A stretch of 64,000 bases of DNA from Carallia brachiata (lineage: Eukaryota; Streptophyta; Magnoliopsida; Malpighiales; Rhizophoraceae): NCBI GenBank assembly GCA_021464245.1, contig JADCRB010000046.1:2739214-2803213 (forward strand), in the 5' to 3' direction. The translations under genes were made by a program, and so were the position numbers. This document shows, piece after piece, positions 44,784 through 57,614 of this stretch. Every line of letters begins with the position of its first letter. Within the stretch, counting starts at the first letter, position 1. The notes under the pieces were generated by a model. The model saw only the letters and a list, made by a program, of their open reading frames with translations. It searched no databases and was not told the origin of the DNA.

Positions 44784-44889
44784 TAAACTTCTGTTTGAAG
44801 AACTATTTTACTGTTTCTCATTAATCCATTTTGTTTTTTACAGAGTTGAAGCACCTTTTTTTTTTTTCCCGAATTAATTTGCTAGTATG

Positions 44890-47800
44890 GTATTGGTAAT
44901 AATTTGGTTGAGTTGGGTCACAGATCACGACCTCGTGAGCTTTCCTCTCTTAATCGGTTTACTACAAAGAAAAACCATAAGGAGACACCACAAGAAATTG
45001 TGGGCATGCTAACCGAAGTGGGCAATGGCAGCCCAAGCCTGGCCCATTTGCACCTACAAATTCGTGGCTCCCATTGCTTTTTTTTTTTTTTTTTTTTGTG
45101 GTTACAAGGAATGCTAAAAAGTGAAGAATGGAATGAGTGAGACTAGAACATAAAATAAAGGCCCAAACAAAAAAAAGGCTGGAACATAAAATTAAGAGTT
45201 TAGAAGAGAGGGTCCTAATCAATTATTCTAAAGTGCGAGACATACAATAATTAAGAAAAAGAAAATGTTAGGTGATAATATTAAGATAGAAATAAAATTT
45301 TAATAAATTAATATAAATTTTTAGATGATTGAAATTTTTTTAAAAAAATTGTTAGATGTCGTAAGATAAAAAAATCTCAATCTTTCATAAGTTATTTGTC
45401 ATGAGTTAAATGGGTGATTGTTCCTCTTACTTAAGAATATTGGTGGTCATAGTCATGGGTTTATAAATAAGCAATCTCTAGTTGCCATTTTAGATGTGTA
45501 TTGCACTATATATTTTTCCATGTTATGTCTGAGATCCTTCCAAGCCGATAGCTATGGAAAAATGATAATATTAGCTAATGGTGTGTTACACAACTTGAAC
45601 ACAGTTCACCTTTATGAGTCTATCTTTGTAAATTCTCTTTTATCGGTACTCTTTCACTAGTAGATTAATTGTTTTTCGCTGGATAAATAACTTAGTTTTT
45701 CTACCTAGAGTAAAAAATTTGCATGTAAAGTTACTGTGACGCATGACATTTTTTGCGTCAGAAAAAAAAAATCCCCACGCTAAACGATAAAAATTAGTAG
45801 AAGTGTGAGAATATTTGACATATTTTATTAATTTTTCCAGATACAACAAGGAAAAGTTGAAAGGGAAGAAAAATGATTCTTTTAGACAATTTCTTGCTAA
45901 ATGATTTCAACAAAACTAGTAAACCACCAAATTAAACGAAATTTGAGGATTAGACATAAGCCTTAAGCCCCTTGCTACCATCTGGAATTGACTAGTAATT
46001 GACATAACCCTTAAAAGGTATTGACATTTTACAAAGTTTCGACTAATAATTGACATGGTTATAGTAATAATCTTGGAATATAATCCTTAATCTTTTGGGT
46101 GGCAGGGTTGTTTGATATGATACCAGGGTTTTATGACTAATAGATCTTGTGTTTAAATTATGTAACTTTATTCTTTGCATTTAATTGTAAAAATCTACGG
46201 GTATGACAAGTATGTTATTTATTCACTCTCCCAACTCATTAGATTTGCACGTGAGTGGTGCATTAAGAGTTTTAATAGACAATTTAAATATGAATCTCAC
46301 CTAACAACTTAAATTTTAGAATCGAATAATTTCTTCGTGCTTAAGTTATACTAATTCGTTCTCTATGGACTTTGCTTCTGCGAAGTGATCATTCATAGAA
46401 AAATTATTCAAATTAGTTAAAACGTGTTAGCACCATATTATTACTTTGCTGCAATGTTACAATTTCGAGAACTGCCACTAAACAAAGGGTCCGAGACGCG
46501 AGCGCACGCATATATGATCTCTGTGAAGATTCCTGTGCATAATTTGCATAATAATTCAAGGGACTTTTTCTTTTTTTCTATTTTTTTTTGGTAAAAAAAG
46601 GAGAGATAACACCTATTACATAACTATCTGACGAGAAAGGATACTCCATCCAAATCATCTAGCAAAATCTGTGTCAACTTTGGAAGAACTTGATCTAAAA
46701 AATAAAGATGAAAGTCCTTGGAAAGGAGAGCATTCGCTAGCCAGTCCTCACCAACCCACTTTTCAACACAGAAGCTTAGAGTAGTGGGCCGCGCTCTTTT
46801 TGAAACAACTGGAGTACAAGCCCATGAATAAAACGACCCTATAAAAACCCTCCCCTGTCCCGTCTCCTCGCCACTTGCCCTCAATTACAGACAAAAAAAA
46901 AAAAAAAAGGTCTCCCATGAAACTCCATTGGGTCTTCTAAAATTATTTTCCCATGTGTTTAGTATTTTTTTACGACTAAACAATTACCATATTCATATAA
47001 TATATAATTTTTATCACCCAGAAATCTTTTTAAACAAACCGTTACTTACACACCCAGAAATCTACACCACTTATCATATTTGAACCTGTACAGTTGACTT
47101 GCACTGTCTCAAAATTCTTCCTTACGAATTAAGCTAACCAGTAATCGTGGTTGGAAAATATAGAACAAAAGGAAACAGAAAACACCTATTATTCTTAAAT
47201 TAGTAATGCTAAACAAACGGGCACAAACCACCAAAGCAGAATTGGAAGAAATTGGGGTATGAACGAACCACAAAGTGTCGGAACCAAGGATTCTACGCGG
47301 GCTACGGGGGTCGCGCCTACAAACGCCGGCGTAAAGTCTTGCGGCTGCTTGGGCCCTGGGCCATTATGCTGGCTCTGGTCTAAACAACGCAGTTCTGCCC
47401 AAAGGCTTCATTTTGAGCCGTTGTGTGACCGCTGCTGGTGCCGCTCGGATTTTTTTTTTCTTTTGTTTTGTTGGGTCTGAGCTTTATTTGTCTGCACAAC
47501 AGAATATATATATATATATTGTCCGTAGGATGATTGTTTCTTTCTCATATATCCAACAAAGGTCTAAGTTCTAAATGCTTGAAGAACCGATTGGATATAT
47601 ATTTTCTTTTGTTCTTGAGGAGGGTCTAGTCCATAATATAAGAGAAGGATGATTAGTAAGAAGTGGAGTTTGAACTCTAACTTTTTACTTGAACTTAATT
47701 TTCAGTAAGGAGTTAGATTATAACAGCTAGTTGTGTTTGGATTTTTTTTTTTTAATACTAGAATTAGGTATTCAAAAATTATATTGAGTTCCGACTAATC

Positions 47801-49333
47801 CGGTTAGAGATAGGAAGGCCCATTAAGAGGTAAAACTTTCTTAACGTCTATTTTCTTCATTAACAAGACTCAAACTAGAAACTTTATTTTAAAAAAACTA
47901 AATTTTAGTTACTTAGACCAACATACGTTGGTTATGCTTGGATATTTATTTTCTCCTTGTTCCTTCCTAAACCCTGCAAGACTATCAACAAGCTAGCATA
48001 GCCGGCCCGCTGGGCCTCTCTTTCTCGGTCATTGTCGTTGTATCACTTTCCGCTGGGCCTGTATTTGTCAAAAATTTTTTAGTTGACACAGTTGTAGGAC
48101 TCCTCTCAGCGGCTGCACTCAAGAGAATTGTTCGCATGATTCTCTTAAGTCATTGGTCTCTATGACTTGAGCAATTCAATCTCTCCTTAACCGCACATTC
48201 TTCCTTGTTAGATTAGAATCTGAGATCTCTATTCCAGAGGTCTTACATTATTAGTTGTCCTTAAATGTGGCAAATTCCAAACTTTTAATTCTTGGATATG
48301 AATCTCGATGAATGGTGATATTCCTAAAACTCACAATAAAAAGAGGAAGTGAGTTAGGGAGAAAAAAAAAGAGAAGAAACGGATAGGTAGAGATCGATTC
48401 CGGTCTTTCAGATTTGGTTGTTTAGAGTCTCGATTATTCCTGTTTCATGTATTTTGAATTTTGGACATATCGAATTTTTGATTTATTATATTTTAAGTGC
48501 ACTAAATTTCGAATAAAGTTAAATTGTTCTATTCAGATCAAGTCAATTTGGTAGGATAATGCATCGCAATGTTTTGAATTTATGTCTTAAATAATTATTA
48601 GCATCCTCGCTAAGATAAGAACGAAAGCATTCTTCCAAAAGATAGATAGGATATGGAACTTCGCGCATCTCCGTCCCAGTCAACGAGCACGTGCACTCGT
48701 TAGTTAAATGATTAATTGTATATGCAAACCACGGGCACGAATGGTTATAATAACAATTACAAATGGAAGCATATATGACTATAATTAGCATACGTACAGC
48801 ACACACTCCTTGAATCTCGCCTTCCTGTTCACATCAGAGAAGACAAAACCGTAACTTATAATCATTAAGATTAATGATATCTATCCCGACTTAATCAACT
48901 AAATTTTCTCAATTATTCTTCGTAGAATATTAGACATTCGTTTGTTAAATCTCTTCCTGCTTCCATCTATAGAGTCTCTCCTTATTAAAATTGTTCTCTA
49001 CCTAAAAACAAAAAAAAAAATCGAAAAATTGAGTTGTGATAACTAACATTAAATTAAAAAAAACAAAAAATGTGGTCTTTGCTTGCCAAGATAATGATGG
49101 GTGTGTCTAAAAATTTTAGTCAAAAGTAGAAGCAACACATCAAGATAAAAGTTAAACGGTTGTTGGCCGACATTTGTTGTGTACAGGCGAAACAAAAAAG
49201 GTGGAGCGGATTGAGACGAAAACTGTAGCAGGAAGAAAAGGGGAAAATTCAAAGAAGGGTTGCCCTTTTCCCCCACATGTTTTTGAAAAAGAGAATAAAG
49301 AAAAAGAAAAGGGCGGAACTTTTGCAGCTTTAG
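44890..49333. other. Intergenic region, no gene recognised
   Basis: AT-rich with scattered short ORFs that lack conserved motifs. It includes a GC-richer island (47258-47445) containing GGGCC motifs, and an A run at 46892-46908 that could be a retroposed tail. No coding exon, tRNA or LTR was supported. Confidence 0.5.
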
Positions 49334-49829
49334 ATTGATATACATTTATTTACTTTTAAATTTTTAAATTTTTTTTATTTAAGTTCTGAATATTTTTAAA
49401 ATTTTATTTCAATTCTAAATTTTTTGATTTTGCTCTAAATCAGTATTTATGTTAGTCAAACTGTTAAAAATTACAGTTGACTAACAAAAATTTTTTAAAA
49501 AAGGTAAAATGTATTATTTTAATTCACCAGTTAATATAAATACGTTGTGTAATTTAAAAAATAATAAAAAAAACTCAAAATTTCAACTTATATATTACTA
49601 TTTGAGAATAAAATACAAGCATTTAATAACAAAAAAAAATTTAAATAATTTATTTTACCTTTTTAAAAAAATTTCTATTAGTCAACAGTAATTTTCAAAG
49701 GTTTGACTAACGGAAGGACTAATTTAGAGTAAAATCAAAAGGTTTAGAACTGAAATGAAATTTCAAAAAGGTTTAGAATTTAAATGAAAAAAAAATTTAA
49801 AAATTTAGTACTAAATAAATACATATCCC
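49334..49829. mobile_element. Large foldback element (about 500 bp)
   Basis: About 150-bp terminal regions are inverted copies. Shared landmarks are ATTTATTTA near the ends, TTTTGATTTTGCTCTAAAT (left) versus TTTTGATTTTACTCTAAAT (complement of right), and TTAGTCAAAC followed by AAAATTAC. Flanks GCTTTAG (49327-49333) and GCTTTAAG (49830-49837) look like a target duplication. Confidence 0.65.
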
Positions 49830-50564
49830 GCTTTAAGTTTGACTTAATATATATACCTTGTTGCGTTTTATGAACATAAAGCCTTTTCAGGAACTGGCAT
49901 GCATGTGCCTCTGTGGCCTTTTGTTTGTTAAGAGGAATTGCAAAAGTAGACATAAGCAGAAGCTTAATCAATTGCTTTAATTTGCGTTTCTCCTTTTGTT
50001 TTGCGATAATCTTGTAGTTTCTCTTGAAGCACATGCTAGAAGCCTTGACGATTTGGTTGCCAATTTGTTTTACTTGATGAATTCAACCCAAGATTATGAA
50101 TACTCCATGTTAAAAGGAGCTAGCCTTGATATCTTTTTAGTCTGTAGGAGTAGGGCCCAGCCCCATGTCAAGAGAAGAGAGAGTGAGGACTGACGGAGAT
50201 TCGAGCTCCATCTAGCTGCACTGAGACACATGTCTCTGTGCGATCTGGATAACGTCCAACTCTCGCAAGCATTTATATTTAAGTGATACACATGTTTGAT
50301 CGAAACTAAATATATCTAATTTATAGAAAAATTCCTTTTGCCAAACACCTAGCATCAATAACGTGATCTATGTCCTTCCTAAATTGATATAAAAATGTTA
50401 CATGGTACTAGTAATAATGCAAGGGCATTATCGAGAATATATAGAATGAAAGATTTACATAGCAAAAGACAAATACAATGGGCAATTTCATTCAGTTAAT
50501 CGCTGTCTACAAACCTTGATTCCATTTCTTTCGGCTATAAATGAAAGAAGCTACATTAGGTATA

Positions 50565-50775
50565 ATTAATTGAGCACCAATACAAGTTTCGATTTTTGGT
50601 ATCTTAATTGATGTCCTGAATAAAATAAAATTGATATTTTTTTCAACAAAACTGATAATTTTTATAATAGAAATTAAAAGTTGTTATTTGTAAATTACAA
50701 ATATTATCAAATTTATTACAAATATTATCAATTTTATTTCAATTAAGATAACAAAAATTAGCACACCAATATTTT
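50565..50775. mobile_element. Small foldback element
   Basis: Left GAGCACCAATACAAG ... TATCTTAATTGA; complement of right TATTGGTGTGCTAA ... TATCTTAATTGA. The inner part (AAAATTGATA, AATTTGATAAT) is also inverted. Confidence 0.5.
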
Positions 50776-51500
50776 TTTCAAATGGTATATAGTCGCAGCC
50801 GCTACTTGAGACCAAGACAAAGATTTGGAATCAGATCATGAATTAAGCTCACCCTGTACATATGTCCAATAATGAGATATTAATTAGCTGTCAAGTTTAT
50901 CTACTTTGAATGTTAGTACAACTATCTCTTTCCATGTTTCGGCTTAGATTTTTTTTTTTTTAAAATGAATTGACGTGTTGATTTCAAATTACATGCTATC
51001 AACCATTGTTACAAGAGTAGAACTGAATAACAGGCTCAAATATTCACTAAATAACTCCATCACAAAACGTGATCCACGAAGATTTACACAATTTCAACAG
51101 TTACTTGTAAATCTCGAGTTGCAAATTGCTGACACTTTTGTGAAAAATGCAAATTTATAGATAGAAACCTTAGTATTCATAATGCTGCTCTTAAATGTCA
51201 CAGTAATTTATAAATAGTAACCTCTCAATAATGATACAGTCAAAGTGAGCAAATAAGATATAGGCCACAATAAGCGCCGAAAGGTGCACAGTAAAAAAAC
51301 AGAACAGGCCATAATCGGAGAGGGATACAAGAGACAAGAAAGGACAGAATTTTTGGATTGAATCTCTTATATCGTGCTAATTTGGGGCAAAGAGGCTGCC
51401 AAAAAGCACGTAGATCATGTGGCATAGCCCAATATGTATGGTTTTGTCCTACTGCATATTATTATATCGGAAAAAGTCAGTGGTGGTGGGTATATACTGG

Positions 51501-51656
51501 TGAGCAGAAACTAATTTGTGTAATTATAAATAAATTTTGTATAATTATAACGATAAAAAGTGATATAAAAAAATATTAATATTTTTTTTATTTTATATTT
51601 TTTTATTACAATTATATAAAATATACTTAGGAACGTATACTTAAATTTTCTGCTCA
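51501..51656. mobile_element. Short foldback element with TGAGCAGAAA ends
   Basis: Exact 10-bp inverted ends TGAGCAGAAA. The interior holds the block AACGATAAAAAGTGATATAA, which recurs inside an inverted repeat at 62269-62288, so it belongs to a dispersed family. Confidence 0.55.
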
Positions 51657-52145
51657 TAGAACGACGCCCTGTTATTATTATCGTTAAAGTTTGTTATCAC
51701 TTGCCACGCTTTTGGTTAGCTCGATACCCTTTTTGGTCAAAGCTATAATCGCCCCCACCTTTAATTGAGAGTTTTGACTGCCTTTTCTGTGCTTGTGGCG
51801 GGAAAAATTAGCGTTGGAATCAAAGATCATTTAGGTGGAAGCTGGTTGGTGCCCTGGTGGTTCTCTCCGTCCATTTGTCTCAATTCAAGTCTTCACACCG
51901 TTGTCGGCATCATCAAACAAAGAGTGATTTATTAACATTGCAGTAGGCCAGAACACTTACTTAAATTTAATAATTTTTAAGTAGTAAATTTGTTTTATAA
52001 GAATGATTAAATAATAATAGTAATAAGTGATCTTCAATCTCAATCTGTAAGTGTAAAAAATAATATATTTTTTAAACATTTTATTTTTCAAAAAAAAAAA
52101 GAGAGAGAGCCACTACATGACTGTTTGTTAGGTAACTATTTCATA

Positions 52146-52351
52146 GTTGTTATCATACAACGTGTTAAACGAAATATACAGTGTGATAAAGGAATTATAA
52201 GGAAATTATAAGACGTTTAACTAACTGATCAAAAAAAAATTTTAATAATTAGTTATGCAGATCAGATAGTTTTTTTGATACGCCGTATAATTTTCTTATA
52301 ATTTTTCTGTCACATCATATAATTTTTTCTATCATATCGTATACTAACAAC
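52146..52351. mobile_element. Foldback element
   Basis: Left GTTGTTATCATACAAC ... GAATTATAAGGAAATTATAA; complement of right GTTGTTAGTATACGAT ... AAATTATAAGAAAATTATA. Arms run for about 85 bp. No clear target duplication. Confidence 0.5.
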
Positions 52352-53184
52352 CACAAAATACAAAACGGCTAGCTAAAAGACAACCAAGAGGTTTTGTCCA
52401 AAACAATAAATAGAATTAAGAGCATTTATATCCAACAGCCGTTCTACATAGAATTTTCAAAATCCGGAGTCTACTTTGGTCACTAAAAGTCTAAAATTTC
52501 CGAATCAATAGACCTTTTTGAACAATGTAGAGAAGAAAATGAATAGACGCCACGCAAGCAAGTGAAGATTTTCAAACTCAGAGAAAACACAAGTTTAATT
52601 TAAAGCAGTTAAGGCCTGGCCTCCACGCAATTCCAAAGCCATGAAATTACATTTTCATTTAAAGACACGTTTTTGTCTTCTAATAAGCTTTATGCTACCC
52701 AATAGTCAAATCTTTCACGTTCGTCGTCCTGCATCGCATGTCATGTGCATTCTCACCTCACAGGGCTAAGATGCGGAGAGAGTAATAACGCTTGAGAAGG
52801 TGCACAGTATATACACAATGTTAATTATAGAAAATTTATTAAATTTAAAAAAAAAGATAAATTATTAAATAAATTACGTATTTTCTATATGTTTAATTAC
52901 ACATATCCACGTACTCAAACTCATGACCTTAAGCACATTTACATCTTTAGACATTGATTACTGAACTTCTTCCATAGTTTGGCATAATTAAGAATTGGAG
53001 TAGGCCTTGATAGAGAATGGCTACTTGATTGTTGAAATTCTCTGTTCATATTGTAAATTTGATACTACACGACTGGATTAGAGAAAAAGGATTTCTTTTC
53101 ACTCGTACCCATGTAAGTTCATGTCAATAAAGAGGAAAAGGGAGAGAGAGTAAAAGAGAATAGCCCAAAAAAAAAAAAAGAAAA

Positions 53185-53400
53185 TGTTAATACGCATATA
53201 TTTTTATCGCATCATTTAGTTATATTGTAATAATGTTCATATTTTTTGTAATAATAATTATATTTTTTTACAACAAAAATTTATACTTTAATTTGTTTGT
53301 TGCAAAAAAAAAATATATATTGTTACAAAAAAAAATATATGTATTATTACAATATAACCGAATTATAAGATAAAATACTTATACTCATATAACAGTGCCA
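53185..53400. mobile_element. Foldback element downstream of AIL5
   Basis: GTTATATTGTAATAAT occurs at the left and, inverted, at the right. Outer parts TTATCGCATCATTTA and TTATCTTATAATTCG are related. The middle is an A/T-rich ATATATATTGTTAC simple sequence. Confidence 0.5.
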
Positions 53401-53643
53401 AGAAAGAAAAAACCCATGAGAAATAACTACAAGAACAGTCAGCTGGCGCCTGTGAAATCCTTGTCACTTTTGTCAGTCCCAACTCATCTTATATTCCAAG
53501 CAAAAGTTGAATCCACATATATCTAAGCACATTTGCATGCTGGCACCATTCTCCCTCATCAGCACTATGCTTCCCAACAAAAACTTTACTTTCACGTTTG
53601 AAGTTTGCACAGATTCTCATTCACTTCACTGTCCTTTTTGGTC

Positions 53644-56600
53644 TCACTCCATGCCAAAAATTGGTGTCTGAAACACTGGAAGATTATGCTTTGCAGATTG
53701 GAAAGAATGCAAAGATTGTGCAATCCAGTTACCATAACTGGAATTACCCTCATAACTGCTACCACTACTATTCAAGGCAATGGGTGTGGTAAATGGGATT
53801 GAACTTGAAGAATTATTATAGCCACTGGCACCAGAACCTCCACTTCCACTCTGTTGCTGAGTAAAAACAGGACTGAAAGTTAACTCATTGCTCTTGCTGC
53901 TGTCATTGCCTGACTGATTTGGCTTGACGTCGATTCCGATTTGGATTCCGAGGGATGCAGGGCTTTGAAATTGCAAAGCAGACACATTATTAGTAAGCGA
54001 TTGATAGATAGAGCTTGGAGGAAGAGTGTCATTATTGTTCTTAGCATTCTGTAAAGTGGCTGAGGCAGTATTTCTCTGGCATCCAAAAAGGATATTAGAC
54101 CAATAATTAGATGGGTCCTGCTTGATGGGCACAGAAAAATTGAGATTAACAGAGGATGTGGGCAGCTGCTGATGTGCAAAGGTTACTGAGGATGCCGAGG
54201 AGAGATCATCAGATCTGCTACCATCTATGCTTTTGCTATCAGAAGCTGATTCTGATGAATTTTTGGACTTGGCAGATATTCTTCCTATGGGAAGATTGGT
54301 ATTAGCTATGCTTTTAACGTCGTAACGACTTATATCAAAGTTGGTCACAGCATTGACGCCTCTAAATTTGATTGCTGCTATGTCATAAGCCTCTGCAGCT
54401 TCCTCTTGAGTGCCTGTCAGAAAAATAGGAAAATGTTACATTGATTATGTGTTATTCTGTGTTAAGCTAAGAAGCAAAGATGAATTCTAATCGGAGACAC
54501 TCACCAAATGTGCCGAGATAAAGATCTTTGTTGCCCGCAACTCTTCCTATCCTTGCTTGCCATCGACCGTGTTGATGGTGCCTAGAATAACCATCATAAT
54601 CGTACCAAAATGAGCACCTATTTAAAAATGTTCTATCTTTTCCTGAAATAAAATTGTACGTTAAAATTAATGGGCAGGGGCGGGAAGAGATTAAGTTAAG
54701 CTACACACCGAGTCACTCCTCTATAAATCGAGGCTCCTCTTGAGAAGCCACTACTTTTCCTACACAAAAAAAGAAGGATACCATTCGGGTGAGCCAAACA
54801 AATAAAAATAATAATAATAGAAGTTCATACATGTGTATTCAGACCATAATTACCTTCTGAGTGAAGCAACAAACTCTTGCCTAGTCATGTGCTTCATCTC
54901 TTCCAGTTCCTTCTTGTAATCAGAAACCTAAGGCATTAATAGAATAAAATTACAGAGACTTGTAGATTGAGAAGTTAAAATGCATGGAAAACACCAAAAT
55001 AAAGAGAGGGGATAAAAAAACTCTAAACCAACAAAAAAACAGGAAACAATGAAGGGCTCACTGGAAAGTTTGTAGTAGTGGTTGGACCCCAGTACTTGAG
55101 AGCTGCAAGATCATAAGCTCTAGCAGCTTTCTCCTCCTTGTCATAGCCACCTAAGGTAATGCACACGAGGAACTGGTTTTAGATTCCACAGAGATTCCAC
55201 AAATCAATGTTGTGCATGCAAAAAAGTGGAATCTTAAGCATCACAGTGACTAACATGTAAAAATAGGCAATCTTACATTCACGAGTGGAGAAAATTTGAT
55301 AATTAACGGTAAAACAAAGTAATGATTTTGATCATTATTAATAAAAAAGAAAGAAAAAAAACTTACCCAAATAGACTGCAAGACCATTGATGGTAACCGT
55401 GTAATCCAAGTGAGGCAATCATTGGTTATGTACATGCCACATAAAGAAACAACAAAACCCAATATCAGCATAATCTTCATAAATCCACCCACTAGTTCTT
55501 AAGCATGCAGCCTATATCTATCCAAAGAAAAAACAAAAAAGTCAAAAAAAATTAAAAAAAAATATATATATCTAATGCTCTCCTGCTGTGTTCAAAAACC
55601 CCAGAAGATCTAAGCCATTGATGAACCTCTCAACTATCATCTTCTTGGCATTTACATTACTTCACATTCATTACCTTAAACGCATTATTGACTGTACAAA
55701 TTATTTGTGTACTCGCTGTCCTTTACAGTACTGAGTCTGAGAAGCGTTCACGTCTCAGATTTCACGCCGAGGCTCAGACCCAGATCTTGCAGACATTACA
55801 AACCACTGGTGCCCATAGTCCCTTGAATTAAACAACTCCTATATCACTACGTGCCCACCGCGCACCCATAAATCTTTTCTGATATATATATATACATACA
55901 CACACTCACACATAGAGAGAGAGGGGGGGAGAGATGGGGAAAAATAGAAAGAAAATGTACCTTGCCTCCCTTTTCTACTCTGGCCTTCTCTTCTGCAGCT
56001 ATTATCCCACAAATGAGCTTCATATCTACCAGTCCACCTATGCCTGAAACGAAAGGAAGTAATTAATAAGATATATCATTTATTAGAGATTTGCAAGGAG
56101 AAAGCTTCCAATTAAGAAGGGAAAAAAAATCAAAAAGCTTGGATCTTTTCTGTGGCTTTCTTCTATATATGAAGGGATTTGCTACGTTGCCTTACCTAGT
56201 GACTCCTCTATAGGTGGAGGTCCGCTGGCCAAAGGTGTCGACGCTTTTCTTTGGTGCAAGTGCAGTTTGAAGAAGTGGCTGCTGATATAGTTGCCATTGC
56301 TGTTTGTGAATGGTGTCGTTTTGTTCAGTGGCGGCGGAAAAGCCGCGAAGGAAGCTAGCAGCTATGGTTTTGAGGTCAGAGTCGTCATATAATATCTCAG
56401 AGGTCGTGTCAGACTCAGCAGTAGAAATAGTCACTACTGGTGGTGCATGAATATGATCGGCAGAGAATCGACCACCCAGCAGCGGCTGTTGTGGCGGAGG
56501 TGCAACGGTCGAACGGCCACCGAGAAAGTCCTCGAGCTTTGGGCCTTCACTGGGAAATATAGAGTGGTCTGCTGTTGCTGCATCTTCTTCTTGTGCTGAA

Positions 56601-57057
56601 CTAGCTGATACTTGTAGGGAAAAACAAATGATGGTAAAAGCAATATTTTTGAGCAATATATTAAAAACAATGAATTTTAACGAAAAAACGAAAGTGGGGT
56701 TTAAATTTTTTTTTATCTTTTATTTTTTTGTCTTGGGAGGATTAAACCATAAGAAGAAAAATGAGGAGAAATGAACTCTTAATCACACTCTTAACCAACA
56801 AAACGACTATAAAATTAATAATCATTTGAACTACTGCTTAGGGTAGTGAGAAAAGAGAAAAAGAGAGAGAGACCTGGAGCAGAAGAGGAATGAAAGGCTT
56901 GAAAGAGAGAGAGCTGATGAGAGGAAACAGAAGTGGAGGAGGAGGAGGAAGTGAGGCTGTTGATATTGATATTGTTGATCATGTGATGGGGGTTGTTGGA
57001 AACAGAGAAACCGAGCCAGCTCTGAGTCGTCTGATCAGTAGAAGTAGTTGAATCCAT
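53644..57057 (-). CDS. AIL5: AINTEGUMENTA-like AP2 transcription factor (AIL5/PLETHORA5 type)
   Basis: Nine coding exons (minus strand): 57057-56874, 56604-56196, 56043-55961, 55375-55367, 55150-55062, 54927-54854, 54759-54709, 54581-54505 and 54413-53644. All have GT-AG borders and consistent phase, giving 581 residues. The N-terminus has [29 protein letters not shown] and [13 protein letters not shown], motifs of the AIL5 subgroup. AP2 domain 1 has the 10-residue ANT insertion ([20 protein letters not shown], then KGRQVYLGGYD). A linker ([19 protein letters not shown]) and AP2 domain 2 follow ([37 protein letters not shown]). The C-terminus is Ser/Asn-rich. It is a nuclear factor promoting meristem growth and lateral organ initiation. 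It appears intact; AIL6/7 assignments are less likely because of the N-terminal motifs. Confidence 0.95.
55367..55375 (-). other. 9-bp mini-exon of AIL5
   Basis: TCTATTTGG between TTGCAG and GTAAGT on the minus strand. It supplies V-Y-L-G within AP2 domain 1 and is needed to join QV...GGYD in frame. The ANT/PLT family is known for this tiny exon; automatic gene prediction often misses it. Confidence 0.92.
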
Positions 57058-57335
57058 ATATGTTCACTGCCGTTGATGATCCTTGAGATCAGAGAAATAC
57101 AGAGAGAGAGAAAGAGATGAGTAAAGATTACTGGGGTTCCTCTCTTTCTCTTTCCTCGGCTTTTGAAAATATAGCAGACAAAGCTTAATAAGTTGTTTTT
57201 GTTTTCTTTGCTCTCTTTGGAAACCGCATATAGAGAGAGAGAGAGTATGCTCTGTGGGTTTGCTTTCCTTCGATGGAGGAGAGTAATAGGAGGACAATGT
57301 AAGAGATTTTGACACAAATGCAGAGGATATGCTCT

Positions 57336-57345
57336 CATATATATG
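57336..57345 (-). promoter_or_regulatory. Candidate TATA box of AIL5
   Basis: CATATATATG about 280 bp upstream of the ATG, with a purine/pyrimidine-rich (GAGAGA) stretch between (57090-57250), as common in plant leaders. If transcription starts near 57310, short upstream ORFs could lie in the leader. The other candidate, the TA run at 57592-57614, is too far upstream. Confidence 0.4.
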
Positions 57346-57591
57346 AAATGAAATGAAAGAGATGAACTTTGAAGAGGAAGCCAGAAAACTCAGGCTTTGC
57401 ACGAGAAACGATAATATGGCTTTTTTGTTTTTTTAATTTTCGTCCACAGCAAAATAAAACAAAAAAAAAGGGAAACGAATGATAGAGACTGATTAAGGAA
57501 CAAGAGTAGACCCTTTTTTAGATTTTTGTTTTTCGTTTATTTGGGGCATAGAGGCTTTAAAGAAAAAAATATATAAATACAAAACATATAC

Positions 57592-57614
57592 ATATATATA
57601 TATATATATATATA
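57592..57614. repeat. TA microsatellite
   Basis: (TA)11-12 run upstream of AIL5, within AT-rich sequence. Confidence 0.85.

Larger units (their letters stand above)
21880..44890. repeat. Array of diverged duplications of one multi-exon gene-like unit
   Basis: The stretch is built from the same ordered modules repeated many times. These are a promoter/leader block (about 21.9, 23.4 and 39.1 kb), exon-like blocks with GT-AG-like borders, and a tail block (37.3-38.1 and 43.5-44.4 kb). One block near TTGCTGAACAGAAAA recurs at 25283, 27329, 29584, 31691, 35459, 36729, 41219 and 42419. Another near GGTGGGATACAAGCTT recurs at 25476, 27510, 29773, 31881, 33431, 35640, 36915, 41408 and 42603. Copies are diverged by substitutions and small indels and no copy keeps a long ORF. 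I cannot identify the founding gene. It may be a decayed coding family or a transcribed non-coding family; orientation by promoter and splice signals is plus. Confidence 0.8.

Noticed and set aside
45655..45808. Possible CACTA-type mini-element (CACTAGTAG and inverted CACTTCTAC)
   Set aside because: Ends match poorly and no 3-bp target duplication was found.
46624..46908. Possible retroposed sequence with an A tail
   Set aside because: Only the A run supports it; there is no LINE or SINE motif and no flanking duplication that I can see.
47259..47480. GC-rich 73-codon ORF
   Set aside because: No motif, Phe-rich end over a T run, and no supporting promoter or splice context.
56979..57402. Minus-strand ORFs of 112-119 codons just upstream of and overlapping the AIL5 start
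   Set aside because: Ser-rich translations of a CT-rich leader/promoter; one starts upstream of the likely TATA box, and no conserved motif is present.
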